A stretch of DNA of 64,000 bases, taken from the NCBI RefSeq assembly GCF_004402535.1, contig NZ_SOEY01000019.1, positions 204,447-268,446 of the forward strand, in the 5' to 3' direction. Origin of the DNA: Cryobacterium glaciale (GTDB lineage Bacteria > Actinomycetota > Actinomycetes > Actinomycetales > Microbacteriaceae). Below the pieces are notes generated by a model. It had not been told where the DNA came from. It worked only from the letters and a program-made list of their open reading frames with translations, and searched no databases. The position numbers were made by a program, and so were the translations under genes. This document shows, piece by piece, positions 41,230 through 48,444 of the stretch (positions are counted from its first letter, which is position 1; every line of letters begins with the position of its first letter).

Positions 41230-41404
41230 GCGACGGTTCCAGTCGCGATCGCATTCGGGGCAACGACGACCCGAGCCATCCTGGCCTGACTCCGCGTTGC
41301 GACCGCGGCCACCACTTCCCTCGCGGCTGATGTTCCGTCCGAAGTCAGCTCATATAGGCGTCGCCGCGGGCCAGTCCGTTCGGAATCGTCCTCCCACTCG
41401 CGTA
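41226..41404 (-). pseudogene. PadR-family regulator C-terminal fragment
   Basis: The last 55-60 residues read REWEDDSERTGPRRRLYELTSDG and then a helix, which is the wing and C-terminal helix region of PadR regulators (EWEDxxxxRPRRxYxLT pattern). The helix-turn-helix N-terminus is missing; at about 41402 the sequence changes abruptly into a toxin-gene start in another frame. The stop codon overlaps the start of the membrane-protein gene, the typical PadR/membrane-protein pair. Confidence 0.7.
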
Positions 41405-41449
41405 CTCGGTCTTCTTCGTGGGCCTGGCGACCAGGTCGTCTTTCGCCAC
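41345..41449 (-). pseudogene. Truncated toxin N-terminus behind the antitoxin
   Basis: A GTG at 41449, 2 bp after the antitoxin stop, starts a 34-residue frame beginning AKDDLVARPTKKTEYA. I recall this kind of start from the toxin genes that follow Phd-like antitoxins in actinobacteria. After about 16 residues the sequence runs out of register into the PadR fragment and soon stops. The partner toxin therefore appears to have been deleted through a junction near 41402. The family assignment is from memory of the arrangement and needs a search. Confidence 0.5.
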
Positions 41450-41451
41450 CG

Positions 41452-41919
41452 TCAGGGACGCTCAACCAGTTCAGCGTCCTCGAGCCACTCGAGACTCTCG
41501 ACCGGGTAGCTCGCCAGCCCAGCAGCGAGCGCGGTCGCGGTCTCGCGCCAAGAGGTGAGCTCGGCGATGGCGAGGTGCGCCTGGCCTGTAGCGAAAGACG
41601 CTCGAGCAGCGTTGACGAGATCTTTCGCGCACTGTGCCTGATCCCCCGGCGACAGCGCCAGCATCCACGGGAACCGGTCAGCCATTCTCGATGAGAGCGT
41701 GCCCTCGTCATCGAGCGTGACCGTGATGAGGTCTGCTGCGAATTGCAGAAGTAGAGCCCGAGCGTCGGCCTCGCGCTGCGACATCAGCACCAGCGGCTCA
41801 CCGTCGCGGCGCGTGATCTGGACAGTGTGATCCTCAGCCTCGGCGAACACGTCGGCCGAGTGCTTGCTCAGGTCTGATGATCGCCGAGTCGTGGCACGAA
41901 GGTCGTTGATCAGAGTCAT
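41452..41919 (-). CDS. Phd/YefM-like antitoxin (prevent-host-death family), orphan
   Basis: A 155-residue antitoxin-like protein. The N-terminal half (LSKHSADVFAEAEDHTVQITRRDGEPLVLMSQREAD) is the Phd/YefM DNA-binding fold. The C-terminal half (RMADRFPWMLALSPGDQ, FATGQAHLAIAELTSW) is the extension found in a group of long actinobacterial prevent-host-death proteins. In that group a toxin gene normally follows at once; here only its first residues remain. The start is the ATG at 41919; an ATG at 41943 would place the palindrome inside the gene. The coding frame is intact, which suggests selection or recent loss of the toxin. Confidence 0.75.
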   Translation of the reverse strand: MTLINDLRATTRRSSDLSKHSADVFAEAEDHTVQITRRDGEPLVLMSQREADARALLLQFAADLITVTLDDEGTLSSRMADRFPWMLALSPGDQAQCAKDLVNAARASFATGQAHLAIAELTSWRETATALAAGLASYPVESLEWLEDAELVERP

Positions 41920-41935
41920 GTGATCATCGTATTCG

Positions 41936-41945
41936 GAATGCATTC
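41936..41945. promoter_or_regulatory. Palindrome in front of the antitoxin gene
   Basis: GAATGCATTC is a perfect 10-bp palindrome 16 bp upstream of the antitoxin ATG, flanked by further imperfect symmetry (TTCGGAATGCATTCGGAA). Phd/YefM antitoxins bind such palindromes to repress their own operon, so this is a candidate autoregulatory operator. Confidence 0.45.
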
Positions 41946-42124
41946 GGAAGTCCAGACACTACCGGCGCTGCGTATCCGTCATGATCGCTCTGGACCAGCC
42001 ACAGTCATCCAGCGACAGTGACCGCTGATAGGACATTGATACCCATGACGAAGTCATGAGCGGAATCTCTGATCGAGGAAGGATCGACTGTCGTCACCTG
42101 CGGCACGGGCCCATTTCTTGCCCA

Positions 42125-42153
42125 CAATCATAGCGCAATCATTGCTCAATCAT
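42125..42153. repeat. Three CAATCAT repeats with 11-bp phasing
   Basis: CAATCAT occurs at 42125-42131, 42136-42142 and 42147-42153, exactly 11 bp apart, that is once per helical turn. A short inverted repeat TCAC-tatc-GTGA follows at 42155-42166. The cluster sits about 80-105 bp inside the right att copy and suits binding of an excisionase or integrase arm domain. The rest of 41944-42230 shows no coding sequence. Confidence 0.6.
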
Positions 42154-42230
42154 GATCACTATCGTGAGCAAAAACGACTCTTGATCGGCTATTTACCGTC
42201 AGGAGGACGACTGGAAAAGGTGTCTGGTTC

Positions 42231-42275
42231 GCCCTCCGGAGGCAGGGGCGGCAGTTCGAATCTGCCTGGGGGCAC
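42231..42275 (+). repeat. attR-like 45-bp direct repeat (tRNA-Arg 3' half copy)
   Basis: This is an exact second copy of the 3' 44 bases of tRNA-Arg(CCG) plus one base. The preceding sequence does not complete a cloverleaf, so it is not a second tRNA. It marks the right junction of the element remnant. Confidence 0.9.
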
Positions 42276-42350
42276 CGTCAGAGAGAGCATGGTGCCATGA
42301 TGGGCCTGAATTCGGGCTTGATCGAGGGCTGTCGTAATCCTTCAGCACGC

Positions 42351-42384
42351 GAAGAAGCCCCGGTCATGTGACCGGGGCTTCTTC
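42351..42384 (-). terminator. Strong hairpin terminator behind aceA
   Basis: A perfect inverted repeat of two 16-bp arms (GAAGAAGCCCCGGTCA and its complement) with only TG between them, effectively a 14-bp stem with a 6-nt loop. It lies 17 bp after the aceA stop. The A/T-containing outer part of the stem can supply the weak U-rich 3' side on either strand, so it may be bidirectional. Confidence 0.8.
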
Positions 42385-42400
42385 GTTACTGCCGTTGGAG

Positions 42401-44023
42401 TCAGTGGCTGCTCAGAACCGGCTCGTCAAACTGGTTGCTCGTGTTGTTCACGCCGCCAGCCTTGAGGGCTGCGGCACCGGCGAAGTACTCCTTGTGGTTG
42501 TCACCGAGGTCAGATCCAGACATGTTCTGGTGCTTGACCGTGGCGATTCCCTCACGGATTTCGCGACGCTGCACACCCTTGACGTAGGCGAGCATGCCTT
42601 GGTCGGCGAAGTAGCCCTTGGCCAGGTCATCCGTTGACAGCGCGGCCGTGTGGTACGTCGGCAGGGTGATGAGGTGGTGGAAGATGCCAGCCTCTTTCGA
42701 GCTGTCGCGCTGGAAGGTACGAATGTTCTCGTCGGCGTTCTGAGCCAGTTCGGTCTCGTCGTAGTCGACGCTCATGAGCTTGGCGCGGTCGTAAGCGGAG
42801 ACGTCCTTGCCCTCGGCGAGGAGTGCGTCGTAGGCCTGCTGACGGAAGTTCAAGGTCCAGTTGAACGACGGGCTGTTGTTGTAGACCAGCTTGGCGTTCG
42901 GGATGGCCTTGCGAACCTCGTTCATCATGCCGGCGATCTGGCCGATGTGCGGCTTCTCGGTTTCGATCCAGAGCAGGTCGGCACCGTTCTGCAGCGACGT
43001 GATGCTGTCGAGCACGCAGCGCGCCTCACCTGTTCCGGCGCGGAACTGGAACAGGTTGCTGGCCAGGCGCTTCGGGCGAAGCAGCTTGCCGTCGCGCTTG
43101 ATGACGACATCGCCGTTGCCGAGGTCGGCCTCGGTGATCTCGTCGACGTCGAGGAAGGAGTTGTACTGGTCGCCCAGGTCGCCGGGCGTGTAGGTCACGG
43201 CGAGCTTCTGGGTGAGGCCGGCACCGAGGGAGTCGGTGCGCGAGACGATGATGCCGTTTTCAATGCCGAGTTCGAGGAACGCATAGCGAACGGCGTTCAG
43301 CTTGGCGATGAAGTCTTCGTGAGGAACGGTGACCTTGCCGTCCTGGTGGCCACACTGCTTCTCGTCCGACACCTGGTTCTCGATCTGGATGGCGCAGGCG
43401 CCGGCCTCGATCATCTTCTTGGCCAGGAGGTAGGTGGCTTCGGGGTTACCGAAGCCGGCGTCGATGTCGGCGATGATCGGCACAACGTGGGTCTCAAAGT
43501 TGTCGATCTGCGTCTGGATTGCAGCGGCCTTGGCGTCGTCGCCAACGATGCGGGCGTTGTCGAGACCGGTGAAGAGCAGGTCGAGCTCGCGGGCGTCGGC
43601 CTGACGGAGGAAGGTGTAGATCTCCTCGACGAGAGCGGGAACGGTCGTCTTCTCGTGCATGGACTGGTCGGGGAGCGGACCGAACTCGCTGCGCAGCGCG
43701 GCAACCATCCAGCCGGACAGGTAGAGGTAGCGCTTGTTGGTCGTCTTGAGGTGCTTCTTGATCGAGATCATCTTCTGCTGGCCGATGAATCCGTGCCAGA
43801 CGCCCAGCGACTGGGTGTAGATGGAGGAGTCAGCGTCGTACTCCCCCATGTCCTTGCGCATGATGTCGGCGGTGTACTGCGCGATCTCGAGGCCGGTCTT
43901 GAACCGGTTCTGGGCCCGCATGCGGGCGACGGACTCGGGGTTGATGGCGTCCCAGCTGCTTCCAACCTGCTGTTTGAGGGCTTCGATGTCCTCGATGTCT
44001 TTCTGGTACGCAGTCATGTTCAT
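42401..44023 (-). CDS. aceA: Isocitrate lyase
   Basis: Glyoxylate-shunt enzyme that cleaves isocitrate to glyoxylate and succinate, allowing growth on acetate or fatty acids. The product is 540 residues, the longer form similar to the Pseudomonas enzyme rather than the roughly 430-residue mycobacterial ICL1. The active-site motif is EKQCGHQDGK, with ADIDAGFGN for the metal site and YNNSPSFNW near residue 380. Malate synthase is not in the window. A 7-bp inverted repeat lies about 112-131 bp upstream and a strong hairpin follows the stop, so it is a single-gene transcript. Confidence 0.96.
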   Translation of the reverse strand: MNMTAYQKDIEDIEALKQQVGSSWDAINPESVARMRAQNRFKTGLEIAQYTADIMRKDMGEYDADSSIYTQSLGVWHGFIGQQKMISIKKHLKTTNKRYLYLSGWMVAALRSEFGPLPDQSMHEKTTVPALVEEIYTFLRQADARELDLLFTGLDNARIVGDDAKAAAIQTQIDNFETHVVPIIADIDAGFGNPEATYLLAKKMIEAGACAIQIENQVSDEKQCGHQDGKVTVPHEDFIAKLNAVRYAFLELGIENGIIVSRTDSLGAGLTQKLAVTYTPGDLGDQYNSFLDVDEITEADLGNGDVVIKRDGKLLRPKRLASNLFQFRAGTGEARCVLDSITSLQNGADLLWIETEKPHIGQIAGMMNEVRKAIPNAKLVYNNSPSFNWTLNFRQQAYDALLAEGKDVSAYDRAKLMSVDYDETELAQNADENIRTFQRDSSKEAGIFHHLITLPTYHTAALSTDDLAKGYFADQGMLAYVKGVQRREIREGIATVKHQNMSGSDLGDNHKEYFAGAAALKAGGVNNTSNQFDEPVLSSH

Positions 44024-44134
44024 TCCTTCGACGTATGAGTTGGGCTGAGCCGGGACTACTGACTCAACGGGCCGCTATCGGCTGTTGAATCAAGATTGGC
44101 GCAAGAACAACCGCTCTTCTCAAGAATGTTGGCC

Positions 44135-44154
44135 AGAAGAAGTGCGATTCTTCT
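44135..44154. promoter_or_regulatory. Inverted repeat upstream of aceA
   Basis: AGAAGAA (44135-44141) and TTCTTCT (44148-44154) form a perfect 7-bp inverted repeat around GTGCGA. It lies in the 153-bp gap between the ThrC-like gene and aceA. It may be an operator for carbon-source control of aceA, or a weak terminator for the gene upstream. It does not match the RamA/RamB sites I know from Corynebacterium closely enough to name it. Confidence 0.4.
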
Positions 44155-44176
44155 GCAATTGAAAAGTTATTCGACG

Positions 44177-45319
44177 TTATGCGGGCGACTTCAGGCCGGC
44201 TCCGCACAGGGGCACCACGACAGACTCGGCCGTGAGCAGGCTCGCAGCCCTCATCCAGGTGGGGTTGGCGGAGTCGAACGTCTGGTCGACGGCGGCGCGC
44301 ACCGCGGCGAAACAGACGGCAGAGGTCGGCTCGACAAAGAGACCTTCGTCGGCAAGCTCCTGGCGTGCGGCCGCCGTCTGCTGGTCGGTGACGGAGACGA
44401 TGGTGCCGCCGGTGGCGCGCACGGCCGCCAGGATCTGCTTCCCCCGGGGCGGCGCAGCAATGGCGATGCCCTCCGCGATCGTGGCGCCGTTCTCTACGGC
44501 CACGGGTGCGTCGAGTCCCTGCGCCATGGCCTGCTCAAGCGGCGAACACGCGGATGCCTGCACCGCGCAGAGCCGCGGCATCCGCTCGGCGAGCCCAGCG
44601 GCCACCAGTTCGCTGAAAGCGAGGTAGCAGCCGAGCAACATCGTGCCGTTGCCGACCGGAACCACGACGGTCTCGGGAAGCGAGCGCCCGCGCTGTTCCC
44701 AGATCTCGTAGCCGTAGGTCTTGACGCCGTGCAGAAAGTAAGGGTGGTAGACGTGGCTCGCGTACATGACTCCGGGCTGTCCCGCGGCCTGCAGGGCCGC
44801 GGCGGAGGTGTCAGCTCGCGAACCGGACACCAGTTCAACCGTCGCGCCGTGCGCGCGCATCTGGGCGAGTTTGCCGGGCGAGGTGGCTTCGGGGACGTAC
44901 ACCGTGCAGCGGATGCCGGCCCGACCGAAATAGGCGGCCATCGCCGTGCCGGCGTTCCCGCTGCTGTCAACCATGGCGTCTGTGACGCCCAGCCGCCTGG
45001 CGAGGGTCGCGAGCACTGCCGCGCCGCGGTCCTTGAACGAGAGCGTCGGCAGCAGAAAATCGAGTTTGAGTTGCACGGGCGCGAACGCCCGGGAGGGGAT
45101 GAGTGGTGAGAATCCCTCGCCCAGGGTGATGGCGGGGTCGACCTCGATCGGCAACGCTTCAAAATAGCGCCAGAGGGAGGGGGCGCGGCCGGGCAGCGCC
45201 GCGGCATCCACTGTCCGGGCGAACTCGGCGACGTCGAGCAGGCCACCGCACGTGCACCGCCAGGCCAGGCTTTCGACCGGATAGCTGGTGCCACATTCGG
45301 AGCAGACAAGGTCGGGCAT
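44177..45319 (-). CDS. Threonine-synthase-like PLP enzyme with zinc ribbon
   Basis: A 380-residue fold-type II PLP enzyme. A zinc ribbon at 6-25 (CSEC and CTCGG) is followed by the catalytic domain with the PLP lysine in PTLSFKDRG, a VDSSGNAGTAMAAY substrate loop, and VPVGNGTMLL as the phosphate loop. These are ThrC-family features, and the zinc ribbon is seen in many archaeal and actinobacterial ThrC-like proteins. Since a canonical thrC sits in the hom operon, this paralogue may act on another phosphorylated or acylated amino acid. It stands alone between the protease pseudogene and aceA; the true substrate is unknown. Confidence 0.85.
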   Translation of the reverse strand: MPDLVCSECGTSYPVESLAWRCTCGGLLDVAEFARTVDAAALPGRAPSLWRYFEALPIEVDPAITLGEGFSPLIPSRAFAPVQLKLDFLLPTLSFKDRGAAVLATLARRLGVTDAMVDSSGNAGTAMAAYFGRAGIRCTVYVPEATSPGKLAQMRAHGATVELVSGSRADTSAAALQAAGQPGVMYASHVYHPYFLHGVKTYGYEIWEQRGRSLPETVVVPVGNGTMLLGCYLAFSELVAAGLAERMPRLCAVQASACSPLEQAMAQGLDAPVAVENGATIAEGIAIAAPPRGKQILAAVRATGGTIVSVTDQQTAAARQELADEGLFVEPTSAVCFAAVRAAVDQTFDSANPTWMRAASLLTAESVVVPLCGAGLKSPA

Positions 45320-45343
45320 CGCTTCAGACTAGCTGGCGCACCA

Positions 45344-46443
45344 TCAACTGCCCGTGGAAAACTTCCAGACGCTCGTCGAGACGGGGTTGCCAGCCAGGTC
45401 GCGCACGGCCGATGCGCCGCCGGTAACCGTGACGGTGAAGTTGGTGTTGGCGGCAAGCGTGCCGCTCGGGTTCAGAATCCACTGGTTGGTGCTGCCGCTA
45501 CGCGAGACGACGGCGCTGATCGCCGCGCCCGTCGTCGTGTTCTTCAGCTTGAAAGTGGATGCCGTCACCCCGGCCATCCCCTCACTGAAGGTAACCGAAA
45601 CACTCGCGGTGCGGCTGGCGCCCGTTGCCCCGCTCGCCGGGGTGCGAACGCTGATCGTGGGCGCCGGCCCGGTCGTGAAGCTCCACCCCGTCGCCGCGAG
45701 AACCGTGCCGACGGGGTTTTTCAACCGCATCGTGGTCGACGAGAGGCCCTGCACGGCTGTGCTGAACGTGGCCGTCACATTGGCCGTCTGCGCAACCCGA
45801 GTGGCCAGGGTCAGCGGTGATTTCGCGGTGACGGTCGGTGGGACCGCCGACGACGCGACCGGCGTCAGGAACCCGCTGTTGGAGGTGTTCCAGTGGGTGG
45901 CGAGATAGTTCGAGGCGGGCGGCGTGCCCGGGTAGTAGTAGTCCTCGTCATGGCAGTCGATGGCCGAGTCGAGCCCCGCACAGGTGAAGGTGAGCGTGCC
46001 GCCGGCGGCGAAATACAGCCCGCCGTCGTCGTAACACATGAGGTCGGCCTCGTCGTAGCAGTGGCCGCCCCTGGTCGAGTGCGGAGCCGAATCCTGCACG
46101 GCCCCGATGTTGTGGCCGACCTCGTGCGCGATGACGGGCAGGTCCAGGTAGGCCGACATGGAATAGCGCGGTCGCGAATCATTGTTGGCGTTCGCCGCGG
46201 CACTCGGCTGGTCATCGATCGATAGCTCACCCTGCCCACCAAAAGGATAGACATCCGGCGCAAATCTTGGCGAGGTCGGGTGCGGTCTGCACGACGGCCC
46301 GGGCGGATGGTGGCAACGCAAAGGCGTCAGCGTCATTCGTCGGCAGCAGCGCAGACGAGGTGGCGACAATCGCGCCCCACGGCGAGCGCGGCGAGGGTAC
46401 GACGAAGGATGCGGAACGGCTTCAAGGCACGAACAAATATCAT
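45344..46443 (-). pseudogene. Broken secreted zinc metalloprotease with Ig-like domains
   Basis: An ATG at 46443 starts a signal-peptide-like stretch (FVRALKPFRILRRTLAALAVG). A G-run indel near 46377 shifts it into VATSSALLPTNDADAFALPPSARA, and near 46260 the reading changes again, with an apparent internal deletion, into DVYPFGGQGELS. From there an intact frame covers the zinc site HEVGHNIGAVQDSAPH, two Cys pairs (HCYDEADLMCYDD) and two repeated Ig-like (Big_5) domains with TVTGGASAVRDLAGN. The zinc ligands are kept, but the pro-region, part of the catalytic domain and a continuous export signal are lost, so it is probably not functional. Confidence 0.8.
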
Positions 46444-46568
46444 TTTCGTGTCCTTCCGGTGCTGGCCACGACGTGATCGCTACAGTACTACGGCGCGCAC
46501 CGGACGGATCTGGTCATCGACCCGGTCACCGACTGAACGGATGCCGACCGCCCCATAGGGTGGGAGCC

Positions 46569-46727
46569 ATGATGATCCACCGATACTGGCGCATCGCACT
46601 TCTGGCCCCGGTCCTCGGCTTTCTGCTCGGGGCCGTCGTGTTCGGGCTGGTGAACCTGGCCGGAGCGGGTGGAGCATCCGCTGCCCAGCGCCTGGGTGGA
46701 GTTCTAGAACGTAGGGTTGGCACATGA
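46569..46727 (+). CDS. Small membrane protein, truncated tandem paralogue
   Basis: A 52-residue protein with one predicted helix (RIALLAPVLGFLLGAVVFGLVNLAG). Its first 20 residues match the start of the next gene (HRYWRIALLAPVLGFL against RRYWRIAVFAPFMGFL), so the two are tandem duplicates and this one has lost everything after helix 1. Its stop overlaps the next ATG (ATGA), keeping translational coupling. The start is the first of two ATG codons at 46569 and 46572. Confidence 0.55.
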   Translation: MMIHRYWRIALLAPVLGFLLGAVVFGLVNLAGAGGASAAQRLGGVLERRVGT

Positions 46728-47191
46728 TTATTCGGCGCTACTGGCGCATCGCCGTGTTTGCGCCGTTCATGGGGTTCTTGATCGCGGCAGCCGTGGCGGT
46801 CGTGATGACCGACGCCGGAAGCGGTGAAACCGAGTATCGGTTCTGGTTTGTGGTGCGATCCATGGCCAACTATGGCGTGATCGGCCTCGTCATAGCGGTG
46901 GCGGGCATGCTCGGCGGTGTCGCCGCGATGGTCCTGTTCGATCGGCACCTCACGAAATCGACGCGTGCGCGCACCACGCTCGCCGCCGTCGGGGCGATAG
47001 CCGGGGTGGTGCTGCTGTCGGGTGTCGTGGCCATCGTGCTGACCATGCTGGACGACGGACTCTACGCCGGCATCACCCTGGCATTCGGCCTGATTTTCGG
47101 TTTGGCGGCCGGCGTCATGGCGGCCATCATGGTGCTCTATGCGGAACGGCAGAGCCAACGCCCGCGATCTGCGGCTACGGGCAGGCACTAG
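46724..47191 (+). CDS. Four-helix integral membrane protein of unknown function
   Basis: A 155-residue protein with four hydrophobic helices, at about residues 9-28, 49-71, 86-111 and 116-140, joined by short charged loops, and a basic C-terminus. I recognise no family motif. It is the full-length member of a tandem pair with the 52-residue gene before it. No transport or enzyme partner is next to it; the neighbouring protease gene is broken. Confidence 0.75.
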   Translation: MIIRRYWRIAVFAPFMGFLIAAAVAVVMTDAGSGETEYRFWFVVRSMANYGVIGLVIAVAGMLGGVAAMVLFDRHLTKSTRARTTLAAVGAIAGVVLLSGVVAIVLTMLDDGLYAGITLAFGLIFGLAAGVMAAIMVLYAERQSQRPRSAATGRH

Positions 47192-47272
47192 AAATCACCT
47201 GGCCGGGACACCGCACGTTGATTTTGCACCGGAGTCGGCGAGACCTCCGCGGTTGTGAACGGGCAGGTCGCG

Positions 47273-47545
47273 TCAGGCAGCAGCGAATCTCTTCTGCGAG
47301 CGCGCCTTGGCCTTGTCGGCCTCGACCTCCCGATTCTTAGGCGGCGCTGTGCTCACAAGGTCTTCGAGCAGGTGCCGCGAGATGTGGGCGATCTCCTGCA
47401 CCGCACGCTCGAACGCCTCCTCGTTCGCCTTCGACGGACGCGTCGCCCCGCTGATCTTGCGCACGTATTGCAGCGCTGCCGCGTGCACCTCATCGTCGGT
47501 GGCAGCGGGCTCGAAGTTATGCAGGACATGAATGTTTCGGCACAT
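47273..47545 (-). CDS. DUF2277 family protein
   Basis: A 90-residue protein of the small DUF2277 family. It opens with the family hallmark MCRNIHVLHNFEPAAT, then DEVHAAALQYVRKISG and a basic, Lys/Arg/Ala-rich end. Function is unknown; the conserved Cys2, His and Asn suggest a metal or nucleic-acid role, but this is speculation. The frame is open far upstream, antisense to the HemK-like gene, and is not used; the ATG at 47545 matches the family start. A MerR-type or methyltransferase partner seen near some homologues is represented here only by the divergent HemK-like gene. Confidence 0.88.
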   Translation of the reverse strand: MCRNIHVLHNFEPAATDDEVHAAALQYVRKISGATRPSKANEEAFERAVQEIAHISRHLLEDLVSTAPPKNREVEADKAKARSQKRFAAA

Positions 47546-47627
47546 GCTTTCAGGGTAATCACGCGTCGCGCAGCCTTCAAGACCCGGGCGTAGGATGCCC
47601 CTGCTCGGCTTCGACAGGAGACGTCCC

Positions 47628-48401
47628 ATGCTCGCACCCGACCTCGTCAGCATCGCTTCACGGTTGCGCGCGGCCGGCTGTGTCTTCGCCGACGAGGAGG
47701 CCCGCCTGCTGCTGTCGGTTGAACAGTCGCCCGCCGAGCTCACCGCCATGGTCGACCGCCGGGTCGCGGGGGTGCCGCTTGAGCAGATCATTGGCTGGGC
47801 CGAATTCTGCGGCCTGCGCATTCTGGTGGCTCCGGGGGTGTTCGTGCCGCGGCGGCGCACGGAGTTTCTGGTTCGGCAGGCCCTGGGGCTCTGCCCGAGC
47901 GATGCCGTCATTGTCGATCTCTGCTGCGGATCCGGCGCGGTGGCGACCACGCTGGCCGCCGTCCGGCCGGATGCCACGGTGTTCGCGGTCGACATCGATC
48001 CGATCGCGGTGGCCTGCGCCCGCCGCAATCTGGCCGACCGTGGGCTGGTGTTCGAGGGCGACCTGTTCGCGCCTCTCCCGGCGTCGCTCACGGGTCGGGT
48101 CGACATCATTGTCGCCAACGCACCCTATGTGCCGACCGACGAGGTCGCTTTCATGCCGGTCGAAGCCCGGCTCTTCGAGCCGCGCGCGTCCGCCGATGGC
48201 GGCGACGACGGCCTCGACGTGCAGCGGCGTATTGCCGCTACGTCATCCCAATGGCTCTCGCCGAGCGGATGCCTGCTCGTCGAAACCGGGCAACGCCAGG
48301 CCGCGCAGACGGCCGAGATCTTTTCCCTGAACGGGCTGCTTCCCCGCATCGTGCGCCGTGAGGAGCTGGACGCGACCGTGGTCGTCGGCATTGCCATCTA
48401 A
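47628..48401 (+). CDS. HemK/PrmC-like N5-glutamine methyltransferase paralogue
   Basis: A 257-residue SAM-dependent methyltransferase related to PrmC. VAGVPLEQIIGWAEFCGLRI corresponds to the PrmC-type linker, VDLCCGSGAVATTLA is the SAM site and the catalytic motif reads NAPY where PrmC has NPPY. The canonical prmC is at 25.3 kb, so this is a paralogue with possibly a different protein or small-molecule target. Start ATG at 47628 after ACAGGAGACG. The stop precedes the IclR gene by 43 bp, but a functional link to histidine degradation is not evident. Confidence 0.88.
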   Translation: MLAPDLVSIASRLRAAGCVFADEEARLLLSVEQSPAELTAMVDRRVAGVPLEQIIGWAEFCGLRILVAPGVFVPRRRTEFLVRQALGLCPSDAVIVDLCCGSGAVATTLAAVRPDATVFAVDIDPIAVACARRNLADRGLVFEGDLFAPLPASLTGRVDIIVANAPYVPTDEVAFMPVEARLFEPRASADGGDDGLDVQRRIAATSSQWLSPSGCLLVETGQRQAAQTAEIFSLNGLLPRIVRREELDATVVVGIAI

Positions 48402-48444
48402 TGAAATTGGTGTTTTACTGGGTGCGCAGGAAAGGCGGTGCTCT

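Larger units (their letters stand above)
39886..42275. mobile_element. Decayed integrative element remnant at tRNA-Arg
   Basis: A segment of about 2.35 kb is bounded by the 45-bp repeat of the tRNA-Arg 3' half. Everything inside is damaged or orphaned: an esterase C-terminus, a frameshifted membrane protein, a PadR C-terminus, a toxin N-terminus, and an intact antitoxin. No integrase, relaxase or excisionase gene is present, so the element appears to have lost its mobility genes while keeping both att ends. The genes beyond 42275 (aceA onward) look chromosomal. Confidence 0.75.

Noticed and set aside
42231-42275. A second tRNA-Arg gene
   Set aside because: Only the 3' half is present; the sequence before it cannot form the acceptor or D arm.
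44177-45319. Calling this the main thrC
   Set aside because: A canonical thrC is embedded in the hom-thrC-thrB operon at 32.6-33.7 kb, so this is treated as a paralogue.
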